From Lytechinus variegatus (lineage: Eukaryota > Echinodermata > Echinoidea > Temnopleuroida > Toxopneustidae), in NCBI RefSeq assembly GCF_018143015.1, contig NC_054746.1, positions 27,242,629 through 27,306,628 on the forward strand: a DNA stretch of 64,000 bases, read 5' to 3'. Of the stretch, positions 24,092-34,005 are shown in pieces (the stretch's first letter is position 1; each line of letters begins with the position of its first letter). The notes under the pieces were generated by a model. That model was not told where the DNA came from and searched no databases. It was given only the letters and a program-made list of their open reading frames with translations. The position numbers were made by a program, and so were the translations under genes.

Positions 24092-24334
24092 ACTGGAATT
24101 TTTGAAAATTTAATGTTACTGAAAACTTTTATATCCACTGAAAATGTGCATGAAACTTTCAGTTTCTCTTTCAAAAATGCAAATTTGGTTAAGTATACAG
24201 TGTTTACTATGTAATTATTCAACTTCATATGGCAAATAATAAAACCCACTTCACAGAGGGATATTATATTTCAAAACAAGTATTTTTACTGTTGAATTCT
24301 ATCTTGTGTATATGCATTTTCCTGAGATGAATGG

Positions 24335-24785
24335 AGATATGAGAAAAATGGAGATGTTGAGAGGGATGGAAATAAGAGGAATCGAGTTGATGAGGGTGAT
24401 GGAGATAATGGGAGGAATGAAGGTGATGAGGGTGATGGAGATGAGGGATGGAGGGGAACTGAGGATGGAGATGAAAGGATAGAGTGATGGAGATGGTGAG
24501 ACGAGGGATGGAGATAAGGGAGATGATTAGAGGAGAGATGTAGATGAGAGGGATACATATAAATAACAGTGATGAAGATGAAAGGGGGATGATCATTACT
24601 ATTGTCATCAACATTACCATCATCATCAACACTAACATCACCATTGCCATCATCTTTATTGTCATCAACCTCATCATCACCACCAACATCGTCACCACCA
24701 TTACATGTATAACCAGCACCACACTTGTCACCATCAGCAACACCATCATCATCCTCATCACCACCAAAGTCATCTTGATCATCTT
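24335..24785. repeat. Imperfect (GATGGA)n then (ATC)n simple-sequence block
   Basis: Bases 24335-24595 are purine-rich GATGGAGAT/GATGAG repeats on the plus strand. From about 24597 the plus strand switches to ATC/CACC/ACC repeats, so the purine strand flips. The long minus-strand frame (218 codons, 24264-24920; Met/Val then Ser/His/Pro repeats) and the 121-codon plus frame (Ile/Thr repeats) arise from this block and are not genes. Confidence 0.9.
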
Positions 24786-24919
24786 CATGATTATTTCGTC
24801 CAAATCAGAAAAAAGGCAAAAGACTACTCTTCTTTTATCATTTCTGTATATCTTTAATTTGCATGAAACTATCTTGCACCTTGGAAAATCACACCAGGAA
24901 ATTACATAAAAATATAACA

Positions 24920-25835
24920 CACTGAAAATCTAATAATCAATTGGCATTTTAAAAACATTGCAAAATTATAAACATTTGTGAAATAATAAGGTCTAAATTT
25001 TGATATATTGCCACATCATTCTTGTATTACAATACAATAATGGCCCAAATGAATAATTATTATTGTTAATTATTAGCTGGTATTTTTCTGGTTGCCTGAG
25101 TCGAGCTCTACTTGTTTGGCTACCTGGTTTCCCAAACTAGGCCATCAGGTTATCCTTTGGGGTCAATGGAAATTATATTTTTTCCAAGAAAATGCATTAA
25201 TTGCCCTTTTAATTTGTTTCATTCATGCTCCCTAAATGTGCATGTGCCAGGCCAAGCTAGTGTTTTCCTGTTTGCCAGAGTTGAGCACTACTTATAAGGC
25301 TACCTGGTTGCCCTAGCTAGGCTGTTGCCCTGGGAATACTTGAAAAGAACACATTTCAACAAAAAACAAGGTGAACCACCAGTCTCGCCTCATATCACAA
25401 TCAAACTAAAGTGTATGCTACATGATCTTTTGACCTTATTATCCTCTTGGACATGCATATGGTATTTAATCCCCAATGGTTATCTGTACAAAGTGTAAAC
25501 ACAACTGATGCAAAAACAAAGAAAGAGCAATTAGAATCGATGACCCCCATGGACACATACACATTTTGGAGCATGCAATAAACTTTCTGTGAGCTATCAA
25601 AGTTTTAATCTTAAGCATTTGAAATAGACAATTTAAATTATGTGAGAATATTTCACATGAAAAAGTAAATGAGGAATTTGCATTTGATGCGTCCTGATTA
25701 AATAGCGTTTTTTTTAATGAAAAAATAATTGAAGATACATGTAGTCTGAAAGAAACTAAATCTGATAAAAGTTCATTTCAAATACTTGTATTCATGTGAA
25801 ATTCTTAGTAATAATGTGCTCTTTTAACCCTACAT
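24920..25835. repeat. Element interior with a spaced direct duplication
   Basis: Two related blocks of about 70 bases occur at 25086-25152 and 25264-25334. Both contain ttgcc(t/a)gag, gagc(t/a)ctactt and ggctacctggtt, with a period of about 180. The rest is AT-rich without exons. Confidence 0.5.
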
Positions 25836-25845
25836 GTAAAACCCC

Positions 25846-26493
25846 GGGGGGGGGGGGGCATAGAACTATGGTGGGGGTAGGGTGAATTAACCCCCTCCCT
25901 CAACATATTCCACAACTATTCCGCTGTGCGAAATTTTACGACCATTCTACTTGCCGACTTTTTACTTTAAAGTCATGCACATCTTTTGAGATCAAATTTA
26001 CGATGCATGGGCATGCTGTTGGAAAATTACTCAAGTGCATGTCAGACCCAAAATTGCTCCAAAACGTGATTTTGTGTACAAAGTCAATGTTGAATTTTCT
26101 CATCTTCTTCATATGGACATGATTATTTTTACTTTCACAGGTACTTGATTTCAGCATAATTATGCTTCAAAAAAATGTCCTGCTATAATTTTGGCAAAAA
26201 ACAAGTTTGAAAAACAAAGATATACATAAGAAATTCATAAAACAATAAAATACATAAGAAATTCATTTTCAATCTAGGATTTTTTTTTCATTTTGATTGT
26301 TAACAATGGTATAAAAGTATGATTTATGCAGAAATTTGCATAATTAATTAATGTAAAAGATCTGACGATTTCGGAAAAATTAACCAAACAGTATTGCACA
26401 TGACATCCCCCACTATTATCATACCAATTTTCAAGGCGTTAATGTGATCATTGGCAGAGATCTCAAGGGAGGTTGATTCAACCCCCCCCCCCC
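25846..26493. repeat. Interspersed repeat bounded by G13 and C12 runs
   Basis: Begins ccccggggggggg at 25842 and ends accccccccccccctg at 26481-26495. The interior (for example gcatgggcatgctgttggaa near 26004 and gtcagacccaaaattgctcc near 26041) matches an abundant echinoderm repeat as I remember it. It carries no open frame and looks like a non-autonomous unit inserted in the larger element. Confidence 0.5.
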
Positions 26494-26939
26494 TGTAAAA
26501 AAATTGTTAAACAAGAAGACACAAATAAATAATGAAATTCTTACTTGTACATTACAAAAAATACCTGTTTTAGAGCAAGTCCACTGTACAAAAAAAAAGT
26601 TAATGTGAATGGAATAGAGATAAATAAAACATGCATGACACGGAAAACGTCAAAATAGGATGTAAAATAAGAAATTAATTAATCAAGTGATAAAACAGGT
26701 GATATGCAAACAAGTCTATGTCACACACTCACTCTTTCTTCTGTAGAAATATATTATAATGCTTGATTTTTTTACAGAATTCACAATTATGAGAAAACTC
26801 TTCATCGAATTGAGTATAGGTTGCCACAATGGCTTTTTACAAAAGTTTCAGGGAGAAATCAAACCATATCTCACCTGTACTTTATACACATTATGAGGGA
26901 AAAAAAATCATGATACTAGTATATTACAAAAAGAAACAC

Positions 26940-27145
26940 TGAGTGGAGAACGTCACTTTGTCACTCATTTGCATACTGACCAGGATGTCTGTTTTGTGAA
27001 AATAAGCGAAACTTCAAAATGTCAACACTTTCTCATTTTACATCAAATTTTGATGAAATGTTTAGTGTTATGCTCATTGGACTTTTCTGTATTATATCAA
27101 AGAAACTTTTTGTTGGGGTGGACTTGCCCTTCAGGAAAGTACAAG
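26940..27145 (-). repeat. Interspersed repeat copy (echinoderm type)
   Basis: The stretch ctcatttgcatactgaccag near 26965 through tttttgttggggtggacttg near 27108 corresponds, from memory, to a common sea urchin repeat of unknown class. Orientation is arbitrary. The 109-codon frame 27019-27348 lies mostly inside it and is not a gene. Confidence 0.45.
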
Positions 27146-27149
27146 GCTT

Positions 27150-27895
27150 GTTTCCCTCCAGGAATTCTTGTATAGACTTGGGTCCCATCGATCACTCACA
27201 CAGTTGTTGTTGGGTAGTCTCAATCTCATCTCTGGTTGTTGAAGTTCTCACAAAACCTCTTTTTTCTTGCTATGGCTTGCGAAACATCTTTGATCTCTCA
27301 CAAACAGATAATTGCAACACTGATGCCTCATCACCACGTATTCCCTGAAATTATCCTGTAAATGAAGATATATTGCCAGAAGTTGCATCTTACTCTGCAT
27401 TTTTATTTTTTTAAGATGACAAAGAGAAAACAAAATGTAACTATTCTATTGTCTTTACATTGTAAGATTTGAAAAAAAAATGGAATCCTTTAAAAATTAC
27501 TTTACTGGTCTAAAGGCTAAACCTATCCGTATCCCATAAACATTTGTGTGACAAACATACATTGAGCATAGCCGATGCAATACTTTTTTCAAATAACCAA
27601 GATCATGATGCAACCTCTCATATTTTTTTCTTTAATGTAAATTAGGGATTTTGGAAGAATCTGTCCACAATGGATGACAAAACATATAGTTCTAATTTAC
27701 ATTTCTGATTGTATTATCATATGAACAGTTCATTGTAAATTAAAAACAGGCAGTTGCCAAAATTCATTATCACTTTTTACATTGAGTCTTCCTTCTTACA
27801 AGAATATCACTAATACTTGCATACACTAGGCCTGTCTTGAGATGTTATTATCATATAACTTTCTTATTAAAAAAATACACCATACAAAAGCAGAA
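27150..27895. other. Element interior between repeat and exon-like segments
   Basis: AT-rich DNA; the block at 27150-27350 has a somewhat more complex composition, but neither strand gives a frame with splice support. On the minus strand this region would be the 3' flank of the exon-like segment ending at 27899, with aataag rather than AATAAA nearby at about 27865-27870. Confidence 0.3.
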
Positions 27896-27898
27896 TTG

Positions 27899-28051
27899 TC
27901 AATACTTGCAGAAAGGTAGTCTATCACTAGGCCCTTTGTCCCTCTTCAGGCTCAGATCATCTTCAAGCATGTTGATGAGGTAGTGTGTGGTCTCTTTTAA
28001 AAAGTTTCCTCCTGTCAACGACTCCTCATTGCAGTTCTTGTTGGCATATTC
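27899..28051 (-). CDS. Possible terminal exon, unknown acidic protein
   Basis: On the minus strand a pyrimidine-rich tract (ttcttctgcttctcactcta) leads to an acceptor-like caatag. After it, 50 codons are open to a TGA at 27901-27899, beginning EYANKNCNEESLTGGNFLKE and ending PFCKY. The middle (TTHYLINMLEDDLSLKRDKG) looks like an amphipathic helix. Composition is protein-like and differs from the AT-driven frames around it. It pairs plausibly with the exon-like segment at 28485-28569, but the phases do not match as written (that segment ends in phase 1, this one needs phase 0). Either an intermediate exon is missed or the copy is degenerate. I do not recognise the family. Confidence 0.3.
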   Translation of the reverse strand, partial: EYANKNCNEESLTGGNFLKETTHYLINMLEDDLSLKRDKGPSDRLPFCKY

Positions 28052-28484
28052 CTATTGAGTTAGAGTGAGAAGCAGAAGAAAATATTTAAACATTGAAAAA
28101 AAAATGTATTCTTAACTACCTTTACTGCGTACTGTCAAAATTAATAGGCCTACCTTTTAAATATGCATATATTTGGTCAAATGACTTTTTTTTGCCCACA
28201 ACCTAATCAGATTGCCATTCTCATAAAGTTAAATTTAAATTGATCAACTGGATCTACAAATATTTGACATTTAGGCATTATACTCTATGACCATGTGACA
28301 CAGAATTTAGATCAATTCAGTCACTGTCAGATGTGTACATCAACCAAGATTGAAATTGATCAAAATAAGTGGTTCTTTATCATGACAACAAATTTTATGA
28401 TAAAAAAGTTTTAGACGGTGACAAAGAAAAAATTTAGAAAATAGACAAAAGTCCATATAGAAACGACAACAAAAATGAACATAC

Positions 28485-28569
28485 CTCTCTTACAATCCTC
28501 CTTTAATAGTCTCTCAGGACAGCCTGTGCATGTTAACTCGTAAGATGTTTTCATCCATTCAAAAATTAA
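28485..28569 (-). CDS. Possible internal exon, unknown protein
   Basis: On the minus strand a good acceptor (tttgtttatttccgcag) precedes 85 bases open only in phase 0: LIFEWMKTSYELTCTGCPER then LLKEDCKR. The exon ends at a donor AG/GTATGT. Three cysteines (TCTGC, EDC) suggest a small disulphide or metal-binding domain, but no family is recognised. A second possible donor, GTAAGA, lies 9 bases earlier and gives the same phase. The exon lies inside the 7.5-kb element, so it may belong to cargo or an accessory protein rather than a host gene. Confidence 0.3.
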
Positions 28570-28574
28570 CTGCG

Positions 28575-29068
28575 GAAATAAACAAAGTACAGATAGATGA
28601 TTAAATTAAGCTTTAAATCTAATGGACATGAAACATAATTCAACATCTCTTGATTCTCTTCAAACCTGCCAGATTTCCAACCAATATGTAAATTCTTATT
28701 ATCATTTGGGGTGATTTGTTAAAATAATCCATTCAATTAATTGTTCTACAGAACGGTGCTTCATAACGTAGCTCATCGTATTGTAGCTACATCATGTAAA
28801 CAAAGCGAGTCAAGCCTATTATATTACGCAGTGCGCAGCAAGGGATGGGAAGATTTTGCAAAAACAATTGCCACCAGATCGATCTGATTATTTAGGCCCT
28901 ATAAGAATATTTATTCATTTTATTATATAAGGTGTAAAAAAGGTATAAAACTTAAATTTAGTGTATTTAACCAATTTGCAGTGATGTGGATATTGAAGGG
29001 GATTCCATCAATTGTTTACCAGCTTCGACACACACTGACATAGCCCTAGGCTAGGGCCTACCCAAGGC
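28575..29068. other. Element interior, no gene seen
   Basis: AT-rich except 28740-28870, where ttgtagctacatcatgtaaa and gcagtgcgcagcaagggatg words occur. No exon linking 28569 to 29202 was found. Confidence 0.25.
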
Positions 29069-29070
29069 TA

Positions 29071-29339
29071 ACCCAGGGAGCGCCGGCCCGCGTAGCGGTC
29101 CGGCGCCCATGTATTAATTGACCCATACTCACGGGACAAGGGTAGATTATGGTCAAAATATCTAGCAAGATAAATTATGAAAACAGAAATTATGCACTTA
29201 CCACAATTATATGGATGAAGGTCTAACGAGTGGCAGTTTTCCTGACATCTGGGCACAGACTGGAACCTCAAAAACGAAAAGTTCTCTCCTTCTGCCCCGT
29301 TTCGATCGGCCATTTTGTTACAATTCATAACAAAAATGG
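29071..29339 (-). repeat. Triplicated unit, copy A (minus orientation)
   Basis: Reading on the minus strand: a 30-bp near-palindrome (29310-29339, ccattttgttac...taacaaaaatgg), an exon-like stretch, GTAAGT, about 70 bases of AT-rich DNA, then a G+C-rich terminus with gaccgctacgcggg near 29090. Copies B and C repeat this order on the plus strand. Copies A and B share the palindrome as their common centre and form a large inverted repeat. Confidence 0.75.
29202..29313 (-). CDS. Exon-like open stretch in repeat copy A
   Basis: An ATG just after the palindrome opens 37 codons, MADRNGAEGENFSFLRFQSV then PRCQENCHSLDLHPYNC, up to a strong donor G/GTAAGT (29201-29196), phase 1. Copies B and C carry the same DNA, but this frame is not kept in them. 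Phase 1 is not compatible with joining directly to the exon-like segment at 28569. It could be the first exon of an element-encoded protein or a chance frame in a repeat. Family not recognised. Confidence 0.25.
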
Positions 29340-29563
29340 TCTATTGAGAAGGGGGTAGAACTAGGAGAAATCTTTACATTTTTTGAGGTTCCAGTCTGTG
29401 CCCAGATGTCAGAAAAACTGCCACTCGTTAGAGTCTTAGACCATCATCCATATAATCGTAAGTGCATAATTTGTTTTCATAATTTAGCTTGCTAGATATT
29501 TTGACCATAATCTACCCTTGTCCCGTGAGTATGGTCAATAACACGGTAAGCTCCTGGGCTCCC
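29310..29563 (+). repeat. Triplicated unit, copy B
   Basis: Inverted partner of copy A and direct relative of copy C. It shares tttgaggttccagtctgtgc, cagatgtcagaaaaactgcc and the terminal ctcctgggctcccac. It carries a small insertion-like difference (gagtcttagacc) not present in A or C. Confidence 0.75.
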
Positions 29564-29568
29564 ACCCG

Positions 29569-29804
29569 CCATTTTGTTACAATTCATAACAAAAATGGCC
29601 GATCGAGAGGGGGTAGGAGAGAACTTTTCGTTTTTTGAGGTTCCAGTCTGTGCCCAGATGTCAGAAAAACTGCCACTCGTTAGACCATCATCCATATAAT
29701 CGTGGTAAGTGCTTGATTTCTGTTTTAACTATTTATTCGGAGAATTATTTTGACGTACGATCCTGGGTTCCCGACCGCTACGCGGCCGGGAGCCCCCTGG
29801 GTTA
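29569..29804 (+). repeat. Triplicated unit, copy C
   Basis: Starts with the same 30-bp near-palindrome (29569-29598), keeps the GTAAGT at about 29705 and ends with the full G+C-rich terminus cgaccgctacgcggccggga near 29772, which is itself partly self-complementary. C is closer to A than B is in the first 60 bases. Confidence 0.75.
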
Positions 29805-30186
29805 TGCCTTCTCCTGAGCGAGTCGCGTCGGTGGGACAGCTCTTCGTTATAGTTTGACAGGACACAAAACTTCACGCGTGGGACTGGAAAATAACTTGCG
29901 TGCGATAATGCTTTTTCCATCCCAAGAACACCGTTCCGCTCTTAACTTTGCATGCATTTACAGCATTAGTTATAATATTTCTTCACAAACAAATACATGC
30001 AGACGTAGAAAAAAATATTCATTGTCGCTATAAAATGGTAAATTACTTACGATGTTCTCAAAGCTCGGCAAATACCGATATTAAGCGCTTCGCTCCTCTT
30101 CATTTTGTGCAAAGCTAATTTATCGTCGTCTGTGCCGCACTTGCTCAGCTATGTACCGAAATACTGATCTGTGATTGGTCAATGTG

Positions 30187-30374
30187 CCTAAAAACCATGG
30201 TTTTCCTAAAACCCACGGTTTGAAACCACCTAAAACAGTTGACTCAAAATCATGCCGAAAACCCACGGTTGAAACCATGGTTTCATTTGAAACCACCTTT
30301 GTGAATACCAAAATCAGCAAAACCCACGGTTGAAACCATGGTTTCTGCAGAAACCACCTTTGTGAATTCGGGCC
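30187..30374 (-). repeat. Right composite terminal repeat of the 7.5-kb element
   Basis: Reverse-complement relative of 22876-23105, with at least six AAACCATGG/AAACCCACGG words and an internal second copy of the terminus (cacctttgtgaatacc near 30295). Confidence 0.8.
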
Positions 30375-30379
30375 ATCGT

Positions 30380-31190
30380 GTTTGGTTATCGAGAATTTCA
30401 TTTGAGGGTGATCTAGGGGTCGATTTAAAGGTAAATGACGCATAGGAGATTACACCATAATACTTTTTCATTTATATTGTTCATACATTGTAAACCTTTT
30501 TTACACTCAACTTAATACATGTCCAATCTTCATGATCTTATATATGAATTTAAACATACATGTAGTTCTGCGATCACGATAAATACAGTAATGTTGAAAT
30601 ATTATTTTCATTCCTATGTCAAAATTGTACCAAAGAGGGTATATTCAGATTCGTTATTCATATCAAGTGAATAACTCATGGAAAGTATTTTGGCAATGGT
30701 AAGACATTTTCGCTGATGTGGATAGTTTGGACATAAGGAAACTACTTTTCTAGAAAAAAACGAATGAAACACTTTTTGAAAACAGATTGTTGAAATAAAG
30801 TGTACCATAGATGAGACGCGTACAAGAGGTTGTTCAAAGACCGCCAAATCATAAACCCTAATATCTTCGAACTATCTAACAGCAATTGAAGTCAAATTCT
30901 ACTAAAGAAAAGAGACAACTATTAGAAACTAATTAACTTCTAGAATGGTTAGAAATGTTTTCAGGATCTATTTAACAACCGGGCAAGCACTGAACACCTT
31001 TCACGGAAGGTGTGGTGTAGTCTAATTATTTTATATTGATATACCATATATTGTTAAACATCATTTATATTCTTGTAATATAAATATCTTACAGAATTGT
31101 ATATAGCTTTTGATAAAATGTTTAATGGTGTTTTTGTCAATGGGTTCTTATGATCTCTTCAGCTATCACACTTATAATATACTATTTTTG
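30380..31190. other. AT-rich spacer, no gene seen
   Basis: Unique DNA. A short stem, cacctttcacggaaggtgtg, lies near 30996. Nothing else recognised. Confidence 0.35.
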
Positions 31191-31192
31191 AC

Positions 31193-31310
31193 ATGTGTGT
31201 ATGTATGGGGGACGGGACGATTGTTCCGAGTACGTGTGTATGGGGTGCGAGCGCGTGCGTGCGTGTGTGTGGAAGGGGTAAGTGGGTGCGTGAGTGTACG
31301 CGTAGATATG
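31193..31310. repeat. Degenerate (TG)n/(GCGTG)n tract
   Basis: TGTGTATGTATGGGG then gcgtgcgtgcgtgtgtgtgg words. Alternating purine-pyrimidine DNA of this kind can adopt Z-form. Frames of 60-80 codons on both strands reflect this tract. Confidence 0.85.
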
Positions 31311-31429
31311 GTACAGCTTGGCTGAAGGAGATGTTCAAGAGAGCACAGTTCCAACATGTTTCTCCAACTTTGAAATGTAATGAAATTCCGTAGTTTATCA
31401 TGATTAAAACATCTCAGCAGCTTTCTTAA

Positions 31430-31920
31430 CTGAGTTTAGCCATTAGGAAGGATCTTCTTTCTCAACGGTTAAGACCACGTGACACTCATATCAAGAGAAG
31501 GAAGAAGCCTCTACGCCATAGCCGAGACGAATCTCACTAATTGATAAGTTACGGTTACTCGGACGCCACTAGCCCATGCTGTAAAGAAAGATAACATGAA
31601 GAAAACTGAGAGAGAGAGATGCGATGGAAAGTAAAGAGATGGAGGGAATGTAAATGAATGGATGTGGATGAAGCATGCCTTTAAGGGTTAGAGGAAGGTT
31701 TTGGTGGGCCTAGGGGCAAATTCTCGCCTGGAGGGTTGATGACAGGCTGTATGAACGTGTCCAAAGCATCCCCTCACTCCTACGGGTGACGATTGTCCGG
31801 TCTGGTAAAGCGATCGTGGCCCTATCTACCCCGATTCAGGTTTCATATTTTTGCCGAGCCCTGTATCCTCTTACCTCAGGCCTGTTCTCTTAAGATAGCC
31901 CACTCGTTTTCCTTCATCTT
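31430..31920. promoter_or_regulatory. G+C-richer island
   Basis: Two richer blocks, 31440-31590 (with gaccacgtgacactc, a CACGTG E-box) and 31690-31910 (tgatgacaggctgtatgaac; gcgatcgtggccc). They are separated by a purine-rich spacer. No coding frame. Likely regulatory DNA if conserved. Confidence 0.25.
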
Positions 31921-31924
31921 TTAA

Positions 31925-33055
31925 AGATACAACGATGAATAGAAAGATTAATCTTACGTGAGAGTACAAAGAGCATTTTTGTAATTTGCAATTATCATTA
32001 GATTTTTAAATTATAATTATGAACAGCCACAATGGTTTCTTTTTTTCTCTATCACTGGTGGTGGTTTTTGTGCCTTGACAGTGCATAGAACTGTTTGAAT
32101 AGTTTGCCGAGTTGTACATGGGTTTATTTTAATATCCATTAAGTGACTCGATTATGACGAAAGACGTGATCAGGAAGACCCATCTCGAAAGATTGTCGCA
32201 TCAATAGCAGGATTTCCGAGTGTAGACTTTTGCACTCCTTATCCATTTTAAACTGTCAAACTACCAGATCAAGCCATGCTTTATAATATTGGAATAATGC
32301 CATTTTGATATCTCCTTCCTCCTTCATATCTTTCCCGAATATGTTATTACATTGCTTGAAGACAATGAACATAATTTGAAAGATGTACTGAAAAAAAAAA
32401 AAATTCATGATTAGTTGAAAAATAGATAATGACTTTTTTAGTTAATTTTAAGTTCCCTTAATGATGTCTTTTTATTAGTTTAAAATTATTATAATGAACA
32501 ATCCAATCTTGTTGGTATTAGAGTGACGTGTGGGTAAGAATTGAGACAACCATAACCCTTATTCTAGACTTTCACAATTTCCCAAGATAATGGTTACGAT
32601 GTAATTTCTCAAAGTACATGCGTGTTATCGGGCAAACCATAAATGCTTATGGTAGTAGGATTTTTCGGGTGTTGTTCTTTTCATTTTTTTATGCTGGATT
32701 AAAATTCAATTAAATGTTCGTGTCTTTAGTCCCAGTATTATTTTACCCCACTGATAGAAGTAATTAGGACATACGGTATATATGATTGTGGTACAATGTT
32801 TTTCTTCCCCCAAAAGGCGATGGCAAATACAATGATTACACAAATATCGTATTATTGACAGTTCACCTTTTTAAGGGGTTATGGAAATATTTCTTCTGCT
32901 CTCTGTGACAAAATCTGATTTCGAAATTTGTCCTCAGATATAAAAAATATTAAAATATTTCAATGTTAATATATTGAAAAAAACACACACAAACCTTCAT
33001 GTTATTTGATTGCAGGTATGGAAGGGAAATGTTCATTCGACGTATAACTTTGTAA
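31925..33055. other. AT-rich spacer, no gene seen
   Basis: Unique DNA with an A11 run at about 32391-32402. No exon, repeat end or clear island. Confidence 0.4.
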
Positions 33056-33070
33056 TATTTTGTAATGGCT

Positions 33071-33478
33071 TTAGTATCGTGTTTTAATTTCATCCAATTG
33101 TATTATTCTGGCTTTCGGCCAGTATTGTGTAGTGGTCAGAACCGGACACTGATGGTCTTTATTGTCCGAAGTATCATATTGTTTATTTATCATGATATTT
33201 ATTGCATTTACCTCCCACATTTCGAACAAGAAACTAATTATCATCATAAACAAGATAATGAATAGTCTTGTTAATTCCACTTATATCTCTTGACCAAAGC
33301 AGTGTCGAGAAACATCAATAATAGGGAAATCCTTTATCGTATTTTTTTCTTGCAACATAATTATTCTCTTAATACGAGCCATATGACCAGTCTGGTTCCA
33401 ATTTCTGGCCGAACGCCAATGTTGTGTAATGGTCAAGCGAATGCATCCGTCTGGTAATCTATGTTTAATATCAAGCAA
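33071..33478 (-). pseudogene. Possible decayed exon with a repeated 11-residue motif
   Basis: The minus strand is open for about 134 codons with a single stop near 33281. Two in-frame segments share a motif: LTITQHWRSAR (about 33405-33437) and LTTTQYWPKAR (about 33108-33140). They lie exactly 297 bases (99 codons) apart. The nucleotide copies differ at 3 of 21 positions in their best part (33118-33138 and 33415-33435), all transitions. This is more than the usual spacer shows, but no family is recognised, and the copies could also be paired regulatory sites. There is no splice evidence. Confidence 0.15.
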
Positions 33479-33689
33479 CGGTTTCTATGCGTATTTTTAA
33501 ATAAATGATTTTTTAGCATTTTTTTAATATTTCAAATCCATTCGTATCAAGAAGTTAGGTATTATTATGACCGTAGTTCATCCATTCCAATTATGCATGT
33601 GATGTAATGTAATCTTATCTTATATTAATGAAATCATGTTTATATCGTAACAAACGCAGAAACGATGATCACATTGCTCAAAGCAAACT

Positions 33690-34005
33690 GTGCCCTCGCC
33701 TGAGTGTGGATGTGCCTAAATGTAAATCTACAGGTAGCTAGCTCATTATGTTAGGAAATGCTGGAGAGTAATGCATGCATTTATTCTGACCAATTCTGCT
33801 ATGTTGACCGGTGTGTTTGAGGCACTATTCGATCTTGACCTTGCTTCGACGAAAGGTGACCTACATAAGCACAGCCACGTTCAGTTCGATGATTCCGAGT
33901 AGTTTGCAGAGTACCGCAATTCCCAGTGCATCGCTCGTCCATCGATTGTGGTAGGGAGGAGCAACGGAATATTTTCATATTTTGTGCATGCTGTCATCCC
34001 ACTTG
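33690..34005 (+). promoter_or_regulatory. Candidate promoter and untranslated first exon
   Basis: A G+C-richer block has a TATA-like tacataag at 33862-33869 and an initiator-like TTCAGTTC about 20 bases later (A at 33883). About 120 bases of exon-like sequence follow, ending at a strong donor TTG/GTAAGTATG at 34006. A late ATG (33988) would give only six codons before the donor. This reads best as a 5' UTR exon of a plus-strand gene whose coding exons lie further right. The TATA-to-initiator spacing is shorter than usual, which weakens the call. Confidence 0.25.

Larger units (their letters stand above)
22876..30374. mobile_element. 7.5-kb DNA-transposon-like element with composite inverted repeats
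   Basis: The left end reads GGCCCGAATTCACAAAGGTGG and the right end is its exact reverse complement, with ATC on both outer sides (22873-22875 and 30375-30377), consistent with a 3-bp target duplication. Inside each end lie about 190-230 bases of repeated AAACCATGGTTT and AAACCCACGGTTT words, plus a second internal copy of the terminus (ttggtattcacaaa on both sides). The ends resemble those of the PIF/Harbinger-ISL2EU-Spy assemblage (ggcc...ttcacaaag), but ATC is not the TWA target of Harbinger, so the class is open. No transposase was seen. The interior is a patchwork of nested repeats and exon-like pieces listed separately. The alternative is two independent MITEs that happen to sit in opposite orientation. 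Confidence 0.65.

Noticed and set aside
24264-24920. 218-codon minus-strand frame (longest in the window) and the 121-codon plus frame inside it
   Set aside because: Both are translations of GAT/ATC simple repeats (Met/Val, Ser/His/Pro and Ile/Thr runs); no protein character.
27019-27348. 109-codon plus-strand frame
   Set aside because: Mostly overlaps an interspersed repeat copy; the frame is fortuitous.
33118-33140. tRNA-like A box (tgtgtagtggtca)
   Set aside because: No B box (GGTTCGA-type) at the right distance and no cloverleaf could be drawn; the second copy at 33415 also lacks one.
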